64,000 nt of DNA from Corynebacterium nuruki S6-4 (GTDB taxonomy: Bacteria > Actinomycetota > Actinomycetes > Mycobacteriales > Mycobacteriaceae), in assembly GCF_007970465.1 (NCBI RefSeq), contig NZ_CP042429.1, positions 1,364,001 through 1,428,000 on the forward strand. Direction: 5' to 3'. The notes below the pieces were generated by a model, which saw only the letters and a list, made by a program, of their open reading frames with translations, was not told where the DNA came from and searched no databases. Each line of letters starts with the position of its first letter. The stretch's first letter is position 1. The translations under genes were made by a program, and so were the position numbers. This document shows positions 51,938-60,169 of the stretch, piece after piece.

Positions 51938-51996
51938 GGGTTGACCGTCTGACGGTGGTTCCCCCTCCCCCAGACCACCCCACGGCAGTCAACCTG
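51938..51996. repeat. Intergenic palindrome, family C copy 3
   Basis: GGGTTGAC and GTCAACC arms, with inner GGTGGT/ACCACC, form the hairpin. It separates the convergent ATPase and lhr genes and probably serves as a two-way terminator. Confidence 0.85.
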
Positions 51997-52013
51997 GCGA
52001 TGCTGTCGACGTC

Positions 52014-55000
52014 TCACCGCACCACGAGCCCCTTCGGGGTGAACCGGGCCCCCGCCTCGGTCCATGCCCGGCGGACCGCGGGCGGCAGGGACATGACGTC
52101 GGTGCCGTTGACCTTCTCCACGGCCACCGGGGACAGTCTGCCGTCCTGCACCAGGGACCGGAGCCGGCCGACCACCGCCGCGACATCCGCGGGGTCGGGG
52201 GTCCCCGGCTCCCCGGTCAGGTTCGGCCGGGAGAAAAGCTGGACCTGCCGCCCGCCCCGGGTCAGGTGTGCGAGCAGCACCCCGTCCCGGATGACGACGA
52301 GCGCCCCGGCGGCGCGGGTCGGTTGGGTCTGGCGGGTGGCGTGCCCCTGCTGATCCGGCCGATCCGGCTGCTCCGGGGAGCCGCCGTCCCCGGTCTCCGG
52401 CCACGGGACCGCCGCGCCGAACGGGTTCGCCGGGTCGGCGGCGGCGAGCACCACCGGGTCGCCCGCCTCCGCGGCGGGCGGTTCCTCCTCGAGCTGCCGC
52501 AACCGGTCGATGACCTCCCGGGACGCGAACTGTGCCCCGCCGAGTCCGTCGATGATGTAGCCGCGCAGCACGGTGCCGTTGTCCTCCCAGGCGGTGAGCA
52601 TCCGGTACGCGGCGGCGAACCCGCCCTCGGTGTGCTCGGCCATCACCGACCCCCGGGTCACCACGGCGTACCGGTCGAGCCACGCTTCACCGCGGGCGAT
52701 CGCCCGGTCGGTCACCGCCCCACCGGGTGCGGGGACCAGGGACCAGCGCCCGGGGACGCCGGCGTGGGCGTTCATCGCCGCCCGACGTGCCCGGACCTCC
52801 TCGGACTTCACCGTCTGGGCGAACGTGGTGCGCCCCATGCGCAGCCGCGCCGCGGACCCGCGGCCCCGGTTGCGCCGGGGTGCCTTGTGCGCCCCTTTCG
52901 CCGACGCCCCGGCACCGCCGCGGGACCCGACGGTGTCGGTGATGCCGGTGCCGGCCAGCCGAGCGCGGACGGCGGCGAAGGAATCCGGCATGAGGACGCC
53001 GGCGTCGAAGAGTTCCCGGACAGCGGCGTCCACCGCGTCATGGCTGACACCGGCTGCCGGGTCGGTACCGCCGGTACCGCCGGTGCCGCCACTGCCCTCC
53101 CCCAGCGCCCGGCCGATCTCGGCGGCGAGGAAGGCCCCGCCGCCGGCGACACGGTCGCGGACCAGCTGCGCGACCGGCCCCACCGCCGCACCGTCGACCT
53201 CCGGGCCCGTTCCGACGAGCAGCGGGGCGAGATCGGCGGGCAGCAGCATGACCAGCGGGTCGGTGGGCGAGACGGCGCCGGCGCCGACGACCACGACCTC
53301 CCCGGCGGCGATGAGGTCGTCGAGGTCGGCGGGCCGGTACGCCGGGATCCGGGCGGGCAGGACGACCGTCTCCCAGGCGCTCGCCGGCAGCGGGACCCCG
53401 GCCAGCTGCTCGATGACCGTGGTGAGGTCCTCGGGTTCCCCGTCGCCGAGGCCGTGCCAGGATTCCAGGAAGGCGGCGTAGGTCTGCCGGCTCACCGGTT
53501 CCAGGGAGCCCCTGGCCTTCGCCAGGGTGGCGGCGCGCAGTCGGCGCAGCACACCGGTGTCGACATACTGGGTGGGCCGGGCAGTGTCCGCCGTGTCCGC
53601 CGTGTCCGCCGTGTCCGCCGCGTCCGCCGTCTCAGCCAGGAATGTCCCGGACTCCAGGCGGTGTCCGCTGACCCAGCGCCGGGCCAGGGCGTCCGCGGTC
53701 GCCACCCCGAGCCCGAACTCCGTCGAGACTTCGGCGGCGGTGAACGGTCCGCGGGTCCGCGCCCAGCGCAGGACGAGCTGGTCCACGGCGTCCGGCACGG
53801 TCTCCAGCGGGGCCGCCACCCCGGGCGGGACGGGGATGCCGAGGCCGTCGCGCAGCAGCGGGGCGTCCTCCACGACAGCCCAGCGCACCGTGCCGCCGAC
53901 CTTCACCTCGAAGACCCGGCGCGGCATCATCTCCCGCACCTGCGCCGTGACCGCAGGCACCCCGTCGGGCACCGCCGGGTCGATCCGGCGCGCCACCTCG
54001 TCCGGGGTGAGGGGGCCGAGCACCCGCAGCATGTCGACGACCTGCTCGGCGGAACGCGCGCGGCGACCGTCGGCGCACCACTGCAGCCCGGCGACGATGT
54101 CGGCGACCACCGCCGGGTCGAGCAGCAGGCCTTCACCCCGCTGCCCGAGCACCGCGGCGAGCAGGGCCGGGTCCACCGACAGGGCGGCGGCGCGCTCGGC
54201 CGAGTCCCCCTCGTAGAGGAACGCCCCGGTGTAGCTGAACAGCAGTGATTCGGCGAACGGCGAGGGGGCGTCCGTCGTGATCTCGGCGACGCGCAACCGC
54301 CGCGATCCGACGGCGGCGACGATCTTCTCCAACGCCGGCAGATCGTAGACGTCCCGGAGACACTCCCGCATGGTCTCGACCATGACCGGGAACTCCGGGT
54401 GCGGCCGGGCGACGTCGAGCAGCTGCGCGGCACGCTGCCGCTGCTGCCACAGCGGCTGGCGTTTGCCGGGGTTGCGCCGCGGCAGCAGCAGTGACCGGGC
54501 CGCGCACTCCCGGAACCGGCCGGCGAACAGTGCCGAGGACCCGACCGCATCCGTGACCTCGTTGACCACCGGTGCCGTACTACCGGCGTCCCCGCCAGCC
54601 CCGGGGCCGCCGTCGCCGGTGAGCAGTTCCACCCCGGGCGGATCCTCGGTGTACGGCAGGCGCAGCACCATCCCGTCGTCGCCGGCGACGGCCATCGCGT
54701 CGATACCGGACCGCCGTGACAGGGCGGTCCCGATCGCCAGTGCCCACGGGGCGTTCACCGACCGACCCCACGGTGAGTGGACGACGACCCGCCAGTCCCC
54801 GACCTCGTCGTGGAACCGTTCGACGAGGATGGTGCGCTCGTCGGGCAGCACCCCGGTCGCCTCCCGCTGGCCGGTGTAGAAGGCGTCGAGATTGGCCCGG
54901 GTGTTGTCGTCGAGGAAGGACGCCGCCCGCAGGTCACCGGTCCCGCCGGTGCCCCAGGCACGCCGTGCCGCGCCGAGGACCGGGCCGAGTTCCGCCGGAC

Positions 55001-57083
55001 GCCCCTCCGCATCCCCCACCCAGAACGGCAGCCGCCCGGTGTGGCCGGCAGCGGGGGTGACGATGACCTGGTCGCGGGTGATCTCGGTGATGCGCCAGGA
55101 GGAGGCCCCGAGCGTGAACACGTCGCCGACCCGCGACTCGTAGACCATCTCCTCGTCGAGTTCACCGACGCGACGACCGCCCTCGTTGCCGCTGTCGGCG
55201 GGCAGGAAGACACCGAACAGTCCCCGGTCCGGGATCGTCCCGCCGCTGGTCACCGCGATCCGCTGGGCGCCGGGACGCGCCTCAAGGGTGCCGGCGGTCG
55301 CGTCGTAGACCACCCGGGGCCGCAGGTCGGCGAAGTCGGTGGAGGGGTACCGGCCGCTGACGAGTTCCACCACCCCGTCGAAGGCCTCCCGCGGCAGTGC
55401 GGCGTACGGGTGGGCGCGGCGGACGGTGCGGAACCACTCCTCCACCCCCAGCGGCTCCCCACCGGTCGCGGCGGCCTGGGCGGCGGCGGCCACGGTCTGC
55501 TGCGCCAGCACGTCGAGGGCGTTGGCGACGATGTGCAGCGGTTCGAGGTCACCGGCGAGCATCCGGTCGACGATGACGGTCGCGGCTTCGGCGTCCTGCC
55601 GGTGCAGCGGGTACACGGTCGCCCGGGAGACCGCACCGACCGAGTGCCCGGCGCGGCCGCAGCGCTGCACCGCCGAGGAGACGCTCGGTGGCGCGCCGAC
55701 CTGCACCACATGGTCGACCAGGCCCATGTCGATGCCGAGTTCCAGCGAGGAGGTCGCGACCACGCACCGCAGCGAGCCCTCCTTGAGCTGCTGCTCGATG
55801 TCCGCCCGTTCGTCCTTGGACACCGACCCGTGGTGGGCCCGGGCGATGACCTGCGGGGCGGCGGCGACCGACCCGGACTGTGCCATGAGCTGTGCGGGAT
55901 CGCGGCGGGTCGGGGCCGCCAGCGACTCCGGATCGTGCTCCTCGGCCCAGAGTTCGTTGAGGGCGCCGGTGAGCCGTTCGGCGGTCCGGCGGGCGTTGAC
56001 GAAGACGAGCGTCGACCGGTTGTCCATGACCTGGTCGTAGATCGCCCGCTGCACGTGGGGCCAGACGGACTTCTGCTGCGGCAGGGCGGACTCGCGGTCC
56101 ACCCCGGAGGCGACGCGGCGTCCCGATCCGGCGTCAGTGATCCCGCCGACGCCCTCGCCGATCAGGGAGGGGCCGACGAGCGCGTCATCGATCGGGACGC
56201 CACCGGTGCCGCCGTCCTCGTCAGCCTCCGGATCGGCGTCCGGACCGGTCACCGGCTCGATCTCGGGCGGCTCGCGGAAGTCCGGCACCACCGACCGCAC
56301 GTGCACGTCCCACAGCTTGTGCGCCGGCGGGTTGACCACCGTCACCGGCCGGTCACCGCCCAGGAACGACGCCACCGTGTCCACCGGGTTCACCGTCGCC
56401 GACAGTCCGATGCGCTGCACCGACCCACCGGCGGCGGCGACCAGCGCGTCGAGCCGCTCCAGACTCAGCGCGAGGTGGGTGCCGCGCTTGGTCCCGGCGA
56501 CCGCGTGGACCTCGTCGACGATGACGGTGCCGACGTTGCGCAGCGTCCCGGCGGCCTTCGAGGTGAGCATGAGGTACAGCGACTCGGGCGTGGTGATGAG
56601 CACGTCCGGCGGGGTGCGCCGGAGCTTCGCGCGCTCGGCGGGGGGTGTGTCCCCGCTGCGCACCCCGACGGTGACCGGGGCGATGTCGGTGCCGGTGGCC
56701 GCGGCGGTGCGTGCGATCCCGGCCAGGGGGACGCGCAGGTTGCGCTCCACGTCCACCCCCAGGGCCTTGAGCGGGGAGATGTAGAGGACACGGGTGCCGG
56801 ACCTGTCATCGGTGCCGGCGGGGCCGTCGGCGCTGGTGCGCAGCAGCCCCTGGGCGGTCAGGGTCGACAGAGCCCACAGGAATGCGGCGAGCGTCTTGCC
56901 CGAGCCCGTCGGTGCGACGACCAGTGCGTGGTCACCCCGGCTGATGGCGTCCCACGCCTGCGACTGCACGACCGTCGGTTCCACGAACACCTCGCGGAAC
57001 CACGCGGCGACCGGCGGGTAGAACCGGTCGAGCGGGTCTGCGGGGAGGTCGGTGCCACCGGGGTTGTCGGGTCGGTCGGTCAT
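52014..57083 (-). CDS. lhr: Lhr-family ATP-dependent helicase
   Basis: A 1689-residue superfamily 2 helicase that unwinds DNA or RNA-DNA hybrids during repair. The helicase core has PTGSGKTLAAFLWAL (Walker A), DEVHAVAGTKRG (DEVH box), LVFVNARRTAERL, HHGSVSKDERADIEQQLK and QRCGRAGHSVG. The long Lhr C-terminal domain follows. It is longer than the roughly 1500 residues usual in actinobacteria. The surplus is low-complexity inserts: a Gly/Asp-rich stretch near 300, a repeated ADT block near 1160 and GGTGGTGG near 1340. The ATG at 57083 is preceded by TTGACT-GGGGACC, which could be a weak -10 for a leaderless mRNA. Confidence 0.95.
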   Translation of the reverse strand: MTDRPDNPGGTDLPADPLDRFYPPVAAWFREVFVEPTVVQSQAWDAISRGDHALVVAPTGSGKTLAAFLWALSTLTAQGLLRTSADGPAGTDDRSGTRVLYISPLKALGVDVERNLRVPLAGIARTAAATGTDIAPVTVGVRSGDTPPAERAKLRRTPPDVLITTPESLYLMLTSKAAGTLRNVGTVIVDEVHAVAGTKRGTHLALSLERLDALVAAAGGSVQRIGLSATVNPVDTVASFLGGDRPVTVVNPPAHKLWDVHVRSVVPDFREPPEIEPVTGPDADPEADEDGGTGGVPIDDALVGPSLIGEGVGGITDAGSGRRVASGVDRESALPQQKSVWPHVQRAIYDQVMDNRSTLVFVNARRTAERLTGALNELWAEEHDPESLAAPTRRDPAQLMAQSGSVAAAPQVIARAHHGSVSKDERADIEQQLKEGSLRCVVATSSLELGIDMGLVDHVVQVGAPPSVSSAVQRCGRAGHSVGAVSRATVYPLHRQDAEAATVIVDRMLAGDLEPLHIVANALDVLAQQTVAAAAQAAATGGEPLGVEEWFRTVRRAHPYAALPREAFDGVVELVSGRYPSTDFADLRPRVVYDATAGTLEARPGAQRIAVTSGGTIPDRGLFGVFLPADSGNEGGRRVGELDEEMVYESRVGDVFTLGASSWRITEITRDQVIVTPAAGHTGRLPFWVGDAEGRPAELGPVLGAARRAWGTGGTGDLRAASFLDDNTRANLDAFYTGQREATGVLPDERTILVERFHDEVGDWRVVVHSPWGRSVNAPWALAIGTALSRRSGIDAMAVAGDDGMVLRLPYTEDPPGVELLTGDGGPGAGGDAGSTAPVVNEVTDAVGSSALFAGRFRECAARSLLLPRRNPGKRQPLWQQRQRAAQLLDVARPHPEFPVMVETMRECLRDVYDLPALEKIVAAVGSRRLRVAEITTDAPSPFAESLLFSYTGAFLYEGDSAERAAALSVDPALLAAVLGQRGEGLLLDPAVVADIVAGLQWCADGRRARSAEQVVDMLRVLGPLTPDEVARRIDPAVPDGVPAVTAQVREMMPRRVFEVKVGGTVRWAVVEDAPLLRDGLGIPVPPGVAAPLETVPDAVDQLVLRWARTRGPFTAAEVSTEFGLGVATADALARRWVSGHRLESGTFLAETADAADTADTADTADTARPTQYVDTGVLRRLRAATLAKARGSLEPVSRQTYAAFLESWHGLGDGEPEDLTTVIEQLAGVPLPASAWETVVLPARIPAYRPADLDDLIAAGEVVVVGAGAVSPTDPLVMLLPADLAPLLVGTGPEVDGAAVGPVAQLVRDRVAGGGAFLAAEIGRALGEGSGGTGGTGGTDPAAGVSHDAVDAAVRELFDAGVLMPDSFAAVRARLAGTGITDTVGSRGGAGASAKGAHKAPRRNRGRGSAARLRMGRTTFAQTVKSEEVRARRAAMNAHAGVPGRWSLVPAPGGAVTDRAIARGEAWLDRYAVVTRGSVMAEHTEGGFAAAYRMLTAWEDNGTVLRGYIIDGLGGAQFASREVIDRLRQLEEEPPAAEAGDPVVLAAADPANPFGAAVPWPETGDGGSPEQPDRPDQQGHATRQTQPTRAAGALVVIRDGVLLAHLTRGGRQVQLFSRPNLTGEPGTPDPADVAAVVGRLRSLVQDGRLSPVAVEKVNGTDVMSLPPAVRRAWTEAGARFTPKGLVVR
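53584..53637. repeat. 9-bp minisatellite inside lhr
   Basis: There are six in-frame units of the GTGTCCGCC type (complement of the coding strand), encoding repeated Ala-Asp-Thr. It lies between C-terminal domains, where length variation should be tolerated. Confidence 0.9.
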
Positions 57084-57208
57084 GGTCCCCAGTCAACCAC
57101 GCCCACCGGACAGCAACCGGACCGCAACCGGACGCCACCCCGACACCCCGACCATGGCCCGCGCCACACACAGGGGCGCCGGAGGACGCAGCACACAGCC
57201 CGTCCGAC

Positions 57209-57214
57209 TACACT
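57209..57214 (+). promoter_or_regulatory. -10 box of leaderless cysQ
   Basis: TACACT lies 7 nt before the ATG at 57222, and no ribosome site is present. Confidence 0.55.
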
Positions 57215-57221
57215 GACCCCC

Positions 57222-57989
57222 ATGTCATCCACTCTCGACGACGAGACCCTCGCCCGTCGGCTTGCCCAGGGCACCGGCGAGATCCTCAAGGGAGTCCGCA
57301 ACGTCGGTCTGCTCCGCGACGGCGACCTCGGCGCCGCCGGCGACGCGATCGCCCAGGACTGGATCGCCCGTGCGCTGGCGATCCACCGCCCGGAGGACGC
57401 CGTCCTCTCCGAGGAGGCCGTCGACGACCTCGGCCGTCTCGACCACGAACGGGTGTGGGTCATCGACCCGCTCGACGGCACCCGCGAGTTCGCCGGTGTC
57501 CGGCAGGACTGGGCGGTGCACATCGCTCTGGCGGTCAACGGGACCGTCACCACCGCCGCGGTCGGGATGCCCGATCTCGGCCAGGTCTTCACCAGCGCCG
57601 AGTCGCGCGCGGTGATCGGCCGTCCGACGAACCGCATCGTCATCTCCCGGAGCAGCATCCCCGACGTCGCCCCGTTCATCGCCGAACGCACCGGTGCCGA
57701 GATGACCCGGATGGGGTCCTGCGGTGCGAAGGCCGTCAGTGTGCTGCTCGGCGACAACGACGCCTACGTCCACGCCGGCGGCCAGTACGAGTGGGACAAC
57801 GCGGCCCCGGTCGGCGTCTGCCAGGCCGCCGGCCTGCACTGCAGCCGGCTCGACGGCTCCCCGCTGGTCTACAACCAGAAAGACACCTACCTGCCGGACG
57901 TGCTCATCTGCCGGCCGGACCGCGCCGAGGAGATCCTCACCGCGGCGGCGGAGTTCCACGCCGAACACGGCAGCTACCTGCTGGACTGA
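57222..57989 (+). CDS. cysQ: 3'(2'),5'-bisphosphate nucleotidase CysQ
   Basis: A 255-residue IMPase-superfamily phosphatase of the CysQ type that removes the 3'-phosphate from PAP produced in sulfate assimilation. Metal-binding motifs are LSEEAVDD, DPLDGTREF and the C-terminal YEWDNAAPVGVCQAAG. Actinobacterial CysQ can also act on fructose bisphosphate and inositol phosphate. It is divergent from lhr with a 138-bp gap. The mRNA is probably leaderless. It is convergent with the hypothetical operon ending at 58070. Confidence 0.88.
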   Translation: MSSTLDDETLARRLAQGTGEILKGVRNVGLLRDGDLGAAGDAIAQDWIARALAIHRPEDAVLSEEAVDDLGRLDHERVWVIDPLDGTREFAGVRQDWAVHIALAVNGTVTTAAVGMPDLGQVFTSAESRAVIGRPTNRIVISRSSIPDVAPFIAERTGAEMTRMGSCGAKAVSVLLGDNDAYVHAGGQYEWDNAAPVGVCQAAGLHCSRLDGSPLVYNQKDTYLPDVLICRPDRAEEILTAAAEFHAEHGSYLLD

Positions 57990-58069
57990 CCGGCCCGGAC
58001 GCCGCTGCGCCGGTCTCTGCGCCTGACCCCTGCGCCGACGCTCACGCCGACACCGGTTGTCGACTCCGG

Positions 58070-59164
58070 TCAGTCCCGCGCCGCCAGAGCGTCCGCCGTG
58101 GGGCGGTTCACCGCCGGCGCCGACCGCGGCAACCGGACCTGCAGTTTCGCCTCATCGTCGACCCAGCTCTGCGGATCGGCGTCCGCTGTCTCCGCTGTGT
58201 CCGCTGTCTCCGCGGTGTCCGCTGTGCCGGTCGCCTTCGCCGCGATCCCCCGGTAGACCGACACGGCGTCCCGTGCCGCCGCCGTGTCCGCGGTGACCGG
58301 GTCCGCCGGATTGTCGTCCACCCAGTGTTGCAGGATCGTCGCGGCCTCCGCGGCGGCGTCCCGCAGATCAGCGGTCATCCCACCGTGATCGGTACCGTCC
58401 TGTTCCGAGTACCGGTCGACCGTCTCCTCCCACCGCCGGTGAGCCCGGTCAGCCGCCGCGTACAGGTCCACCTGCGGCCGGTGCACCGTCGCCGGGTCGA
58501 CCGGACTGTCCGCGAACAGTCCGTCGCACTCCGGTGCCGCCGCCACTGCGTCCACCGCCTTCCGGTTGGGTAGCGGGGCCGTCGTCGACAGGTCGTCGAG
58601 CACCCCGCCGGCGGCCGCCGCGGCGTCCCCGACCGTGTCGCGCAGCCGTTCGGCGGTCGACCCCTGACCGTCCGCGGCGGTGGTCCCGGCGGTGGTCCCG
58701 GCGCCGGCTGCGGCGAGTGTCCGGGACTGCCCGGCGAGCACGGTCCGGGTCGCGTCCAGCGCCGGGGTGTAGTCCACCGGGCGGACCTGCTCGACCGACG
58801 GGACCTGCGGTGCGGTCCGGGGCAGGGACGCAGCCCCCGTGCGGGCGTCCGCCGCGATCCCGTCGACGGCGGCGCGCAGGGCGTCGTCGACGGCGGAGGC
58901 GTCCTGCCCGATGCTGTCCTCCACCGCCCTGCTGTACACGTCGGGTGCGGACCGCAGGCCGAGCAGTGCCGGGCACACCTGCCGGTAGAACGTCACCGCC
59001 TCCCCGAATTCCTGCGCCGTGAACACCTGTGCGCCCTCGCTGGTCTGCATCGGCCGGCTGTCGTGCGCCGAGGTGACGACGACCGCGCCGACGAGCACCA
59101 GGCCCGCGGTGCCGAGGACCGCCACCGTGGTCCGCGGCCGGCGCCGTATCCCGGGGAACCGCAC
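58070..59164 (-). CDS. Hypothetical membrane-anchored exported protein
   Basis: A 364-residue protein with an N-terminal basic stretch and one helix (TTVAVLGTAGLVLVGAVVVTSA, about 12-33). An Ala/Asp/Thr-rich extracytoplasmic domain follows, predicted as helical bundles with few aromatic residues and isolated cysteines. Near the C terminus it has an ETAD/DTAE repeat encoded by a 9-bp minisatellite. I recognise no family. The GTG at 59164 directly follows the stop of the upstream gene with no gap, so translation is coupled. It is the last gene of an operon of unknown envelope proteins. Confidence 0.7.
   Translation of the reverse strand: MRFPGIRRRPRTTVAVLGTAGLVLVGAVVVTSAHDSRPMQTSEGAQVFTAQEFGEAVTFYRQVCPALLGLRSAPDVYSRAVEDSIGQDASAVDDALRAAVDGIAADARTGAASLPRTAPQVPSVEQVRPVDYTPALDATRTVLAGQSRTLAAAGAGTTAGTTAADGQGSTAERLRDTVGDAAAAAGGVLDDLSTTAPLPNRKAVDAVAAAPECDGLFADSPVDPATVHRPQVDLYAAADRAHRRWEETVDRYSEQDGTDHGGMTADLRDAAAEAATILQHWVDDNPADPVTADTAAARDAVSVYRGIAAKATGTADTAETADTAETADADPQSWVDDEAKLQVRLPRSAPAVNRPTADALAARD
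58179..58223. repeat. 9-bp minisatellite in the 58070-59164 gene
   Basis: There are five in-frame units of GTGTCCGCT/GTCTCCGCT type, coding for Ala-Asp-Thr or Ala-Glu-Thr repeats. They are closely similar to the array in lhr. Confidence 0.85.
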
Positions 59165-59575
59165 CTAGATCACGGCCCACACATAGAGCGCGGCGATGAG
59201 CATCCCGCCGACGAGCACCGCCGACAGCGTGACCGGGCCGGACACGGACCGGTGGCCCTCCTCGTCCCGACCCCCGAACAGGTGGATCGCCGTGGCGACC
59301 AGGGCGGTCAACGCGGCAAGTGCCATGGCCAGCGCCGGGGAGACCGAGACGGTCGCCCCCAGCCGCAGCACCACGGTCACCGCGCCGGCCAACGCCATCG
59401 CCCCGGCGGCGATGAGCAGCATCAGCCGTGCGACGCGGTGTCTGTCCCGGCCGGCGGCGGCGTGGGGGTGGCCGGTGGTGTTGAACGTGGCGGCGGTCTC
59501 CCGGGACGGTGCGCCGGGGACCGCCGGTGCCGGGGTCTCCTCCGGCCGGTGTCCGAAAATGGAGGGGGTACTCAT
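59165..59575 (-). CDS. Hypothetical small membrane protein
   Basis: A 136-residue protein. A Pro/Ala/Thr-rich cytoplasmic N terminus of about 48 residues precedes three hydrophobic helices (LMLLIAAGAMALAGAVTVVL, then ALAMALAALTALVATAIHLF, then VTLSAVLVGGMLIAALYVWAVI). A charged loop (GGRDEEGHRSVSG) separates the last two. No known family. Its TAG stop directly abuts the GTG of the next gene, and the two are probably made together as partners in the membrane. Confidence 0.72.
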   Translation of the reverse strand: MSTPSIFGHRPEETPAPAVPGAPSRETAATFNTTGHPHAAAGRDRHRVARLMLLIAAGAMALAGAVTVVLRLGATVSVSPALAMALAALTALVATAIHLFGGRDEEGHRSVSGPVTLSAVLVGGMLIAALYVWAVI

Positions 59576-59608
59576 CGGAATGCAGGCTCCCAGAGGTCAG
59601 GCGGGGTA

Positions 59609-60094
59609 TCAGGCAGGGTCGGTGGCGAGGGCGGTGATCTTCTCCCACAGTTCGGCGGGCGTGGCCTCGGGGCCGACCGCCAGCGCCTTGCCGTAGAGCT
59701 GTGCCCGCACCTGGTGCTGCAGCGCGGTGGGCCCCGCGTGCTCCGCGGCGTCCCGCTCGCCGGCGGTGCCGCCGAACAGGTCCGCGAGCGTCGATCCGGC
59801 CGATGACCGGTGCCCGCCGAGCATCTCGGCGATCCTGCCGAGCTTCAGCCCGTCGGTGACGTCGGCGGGCGGGGCGATCTCCGCGACGATGTTCGCCGTC
59901 TGCCGGCGGATCTCCGCCGCCCGGGCGACGGTCACGTGTTCGTCGATGTAGGTGTCGACGGCGTCCGGCTCGCTGATCTCCGGCAGTTCGAGACCCCGGT
60001 CAGTGACCCGGGCCGCGATATCGAGGACCAGCTGCCATCGGGGGCCGAGGCGGCGGGCCGCATAGCTGACGGCATCGTTGGTGGTGGTGGGCAT
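59609..60094 (-). CDS. Hypothetical cytoplasmic protein
   Basis: A 161-residue soluble, helical, acidic protein with no signal peptide, beginning MPTTTNDAVSYAARRLGPRWQLVLD. A central RAAEIRRQTANIVAEIAPPADVTDGLKLGRIAEMLGG segment may form paired helices. No known family. GGAGGA stands 8 nt before the ATG. It ends 33 nt before the next gene of the cluster and lies 76 nt downstream of the large repeat-protein gene. Confidence 0.7.
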   Translation of the reverse strand: MPTTTNDAVSYAARRLGPRWQLVLDIAARVTDRGLELPEISEPDAVDTYIDEHVTVARAAEIRRQTANIVAEIAPPADVTDGLKLGRIAEMLGGHRSSAGSTLADLFGGTAGERDAAEHAGPTALQHQVRAQLYGKALAVGPEATPAELWEKITALATDPA

Positions 60095-60169
60095 GGGGTT
60101 GTTCCTCCAGGACAGACAGATACGTTCAGATGGTTTCAGGGCCGGACGCCCCGGCGGGACGCCGTCCCG

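Noticed and set aside
54777..57989. 1070-codon plus-strand frame opposite lhr running into cysQ
   Set aside because: Only its end (from 57222) is a real gene, cysQ; the rest mirrors the third codon positions of lhr.
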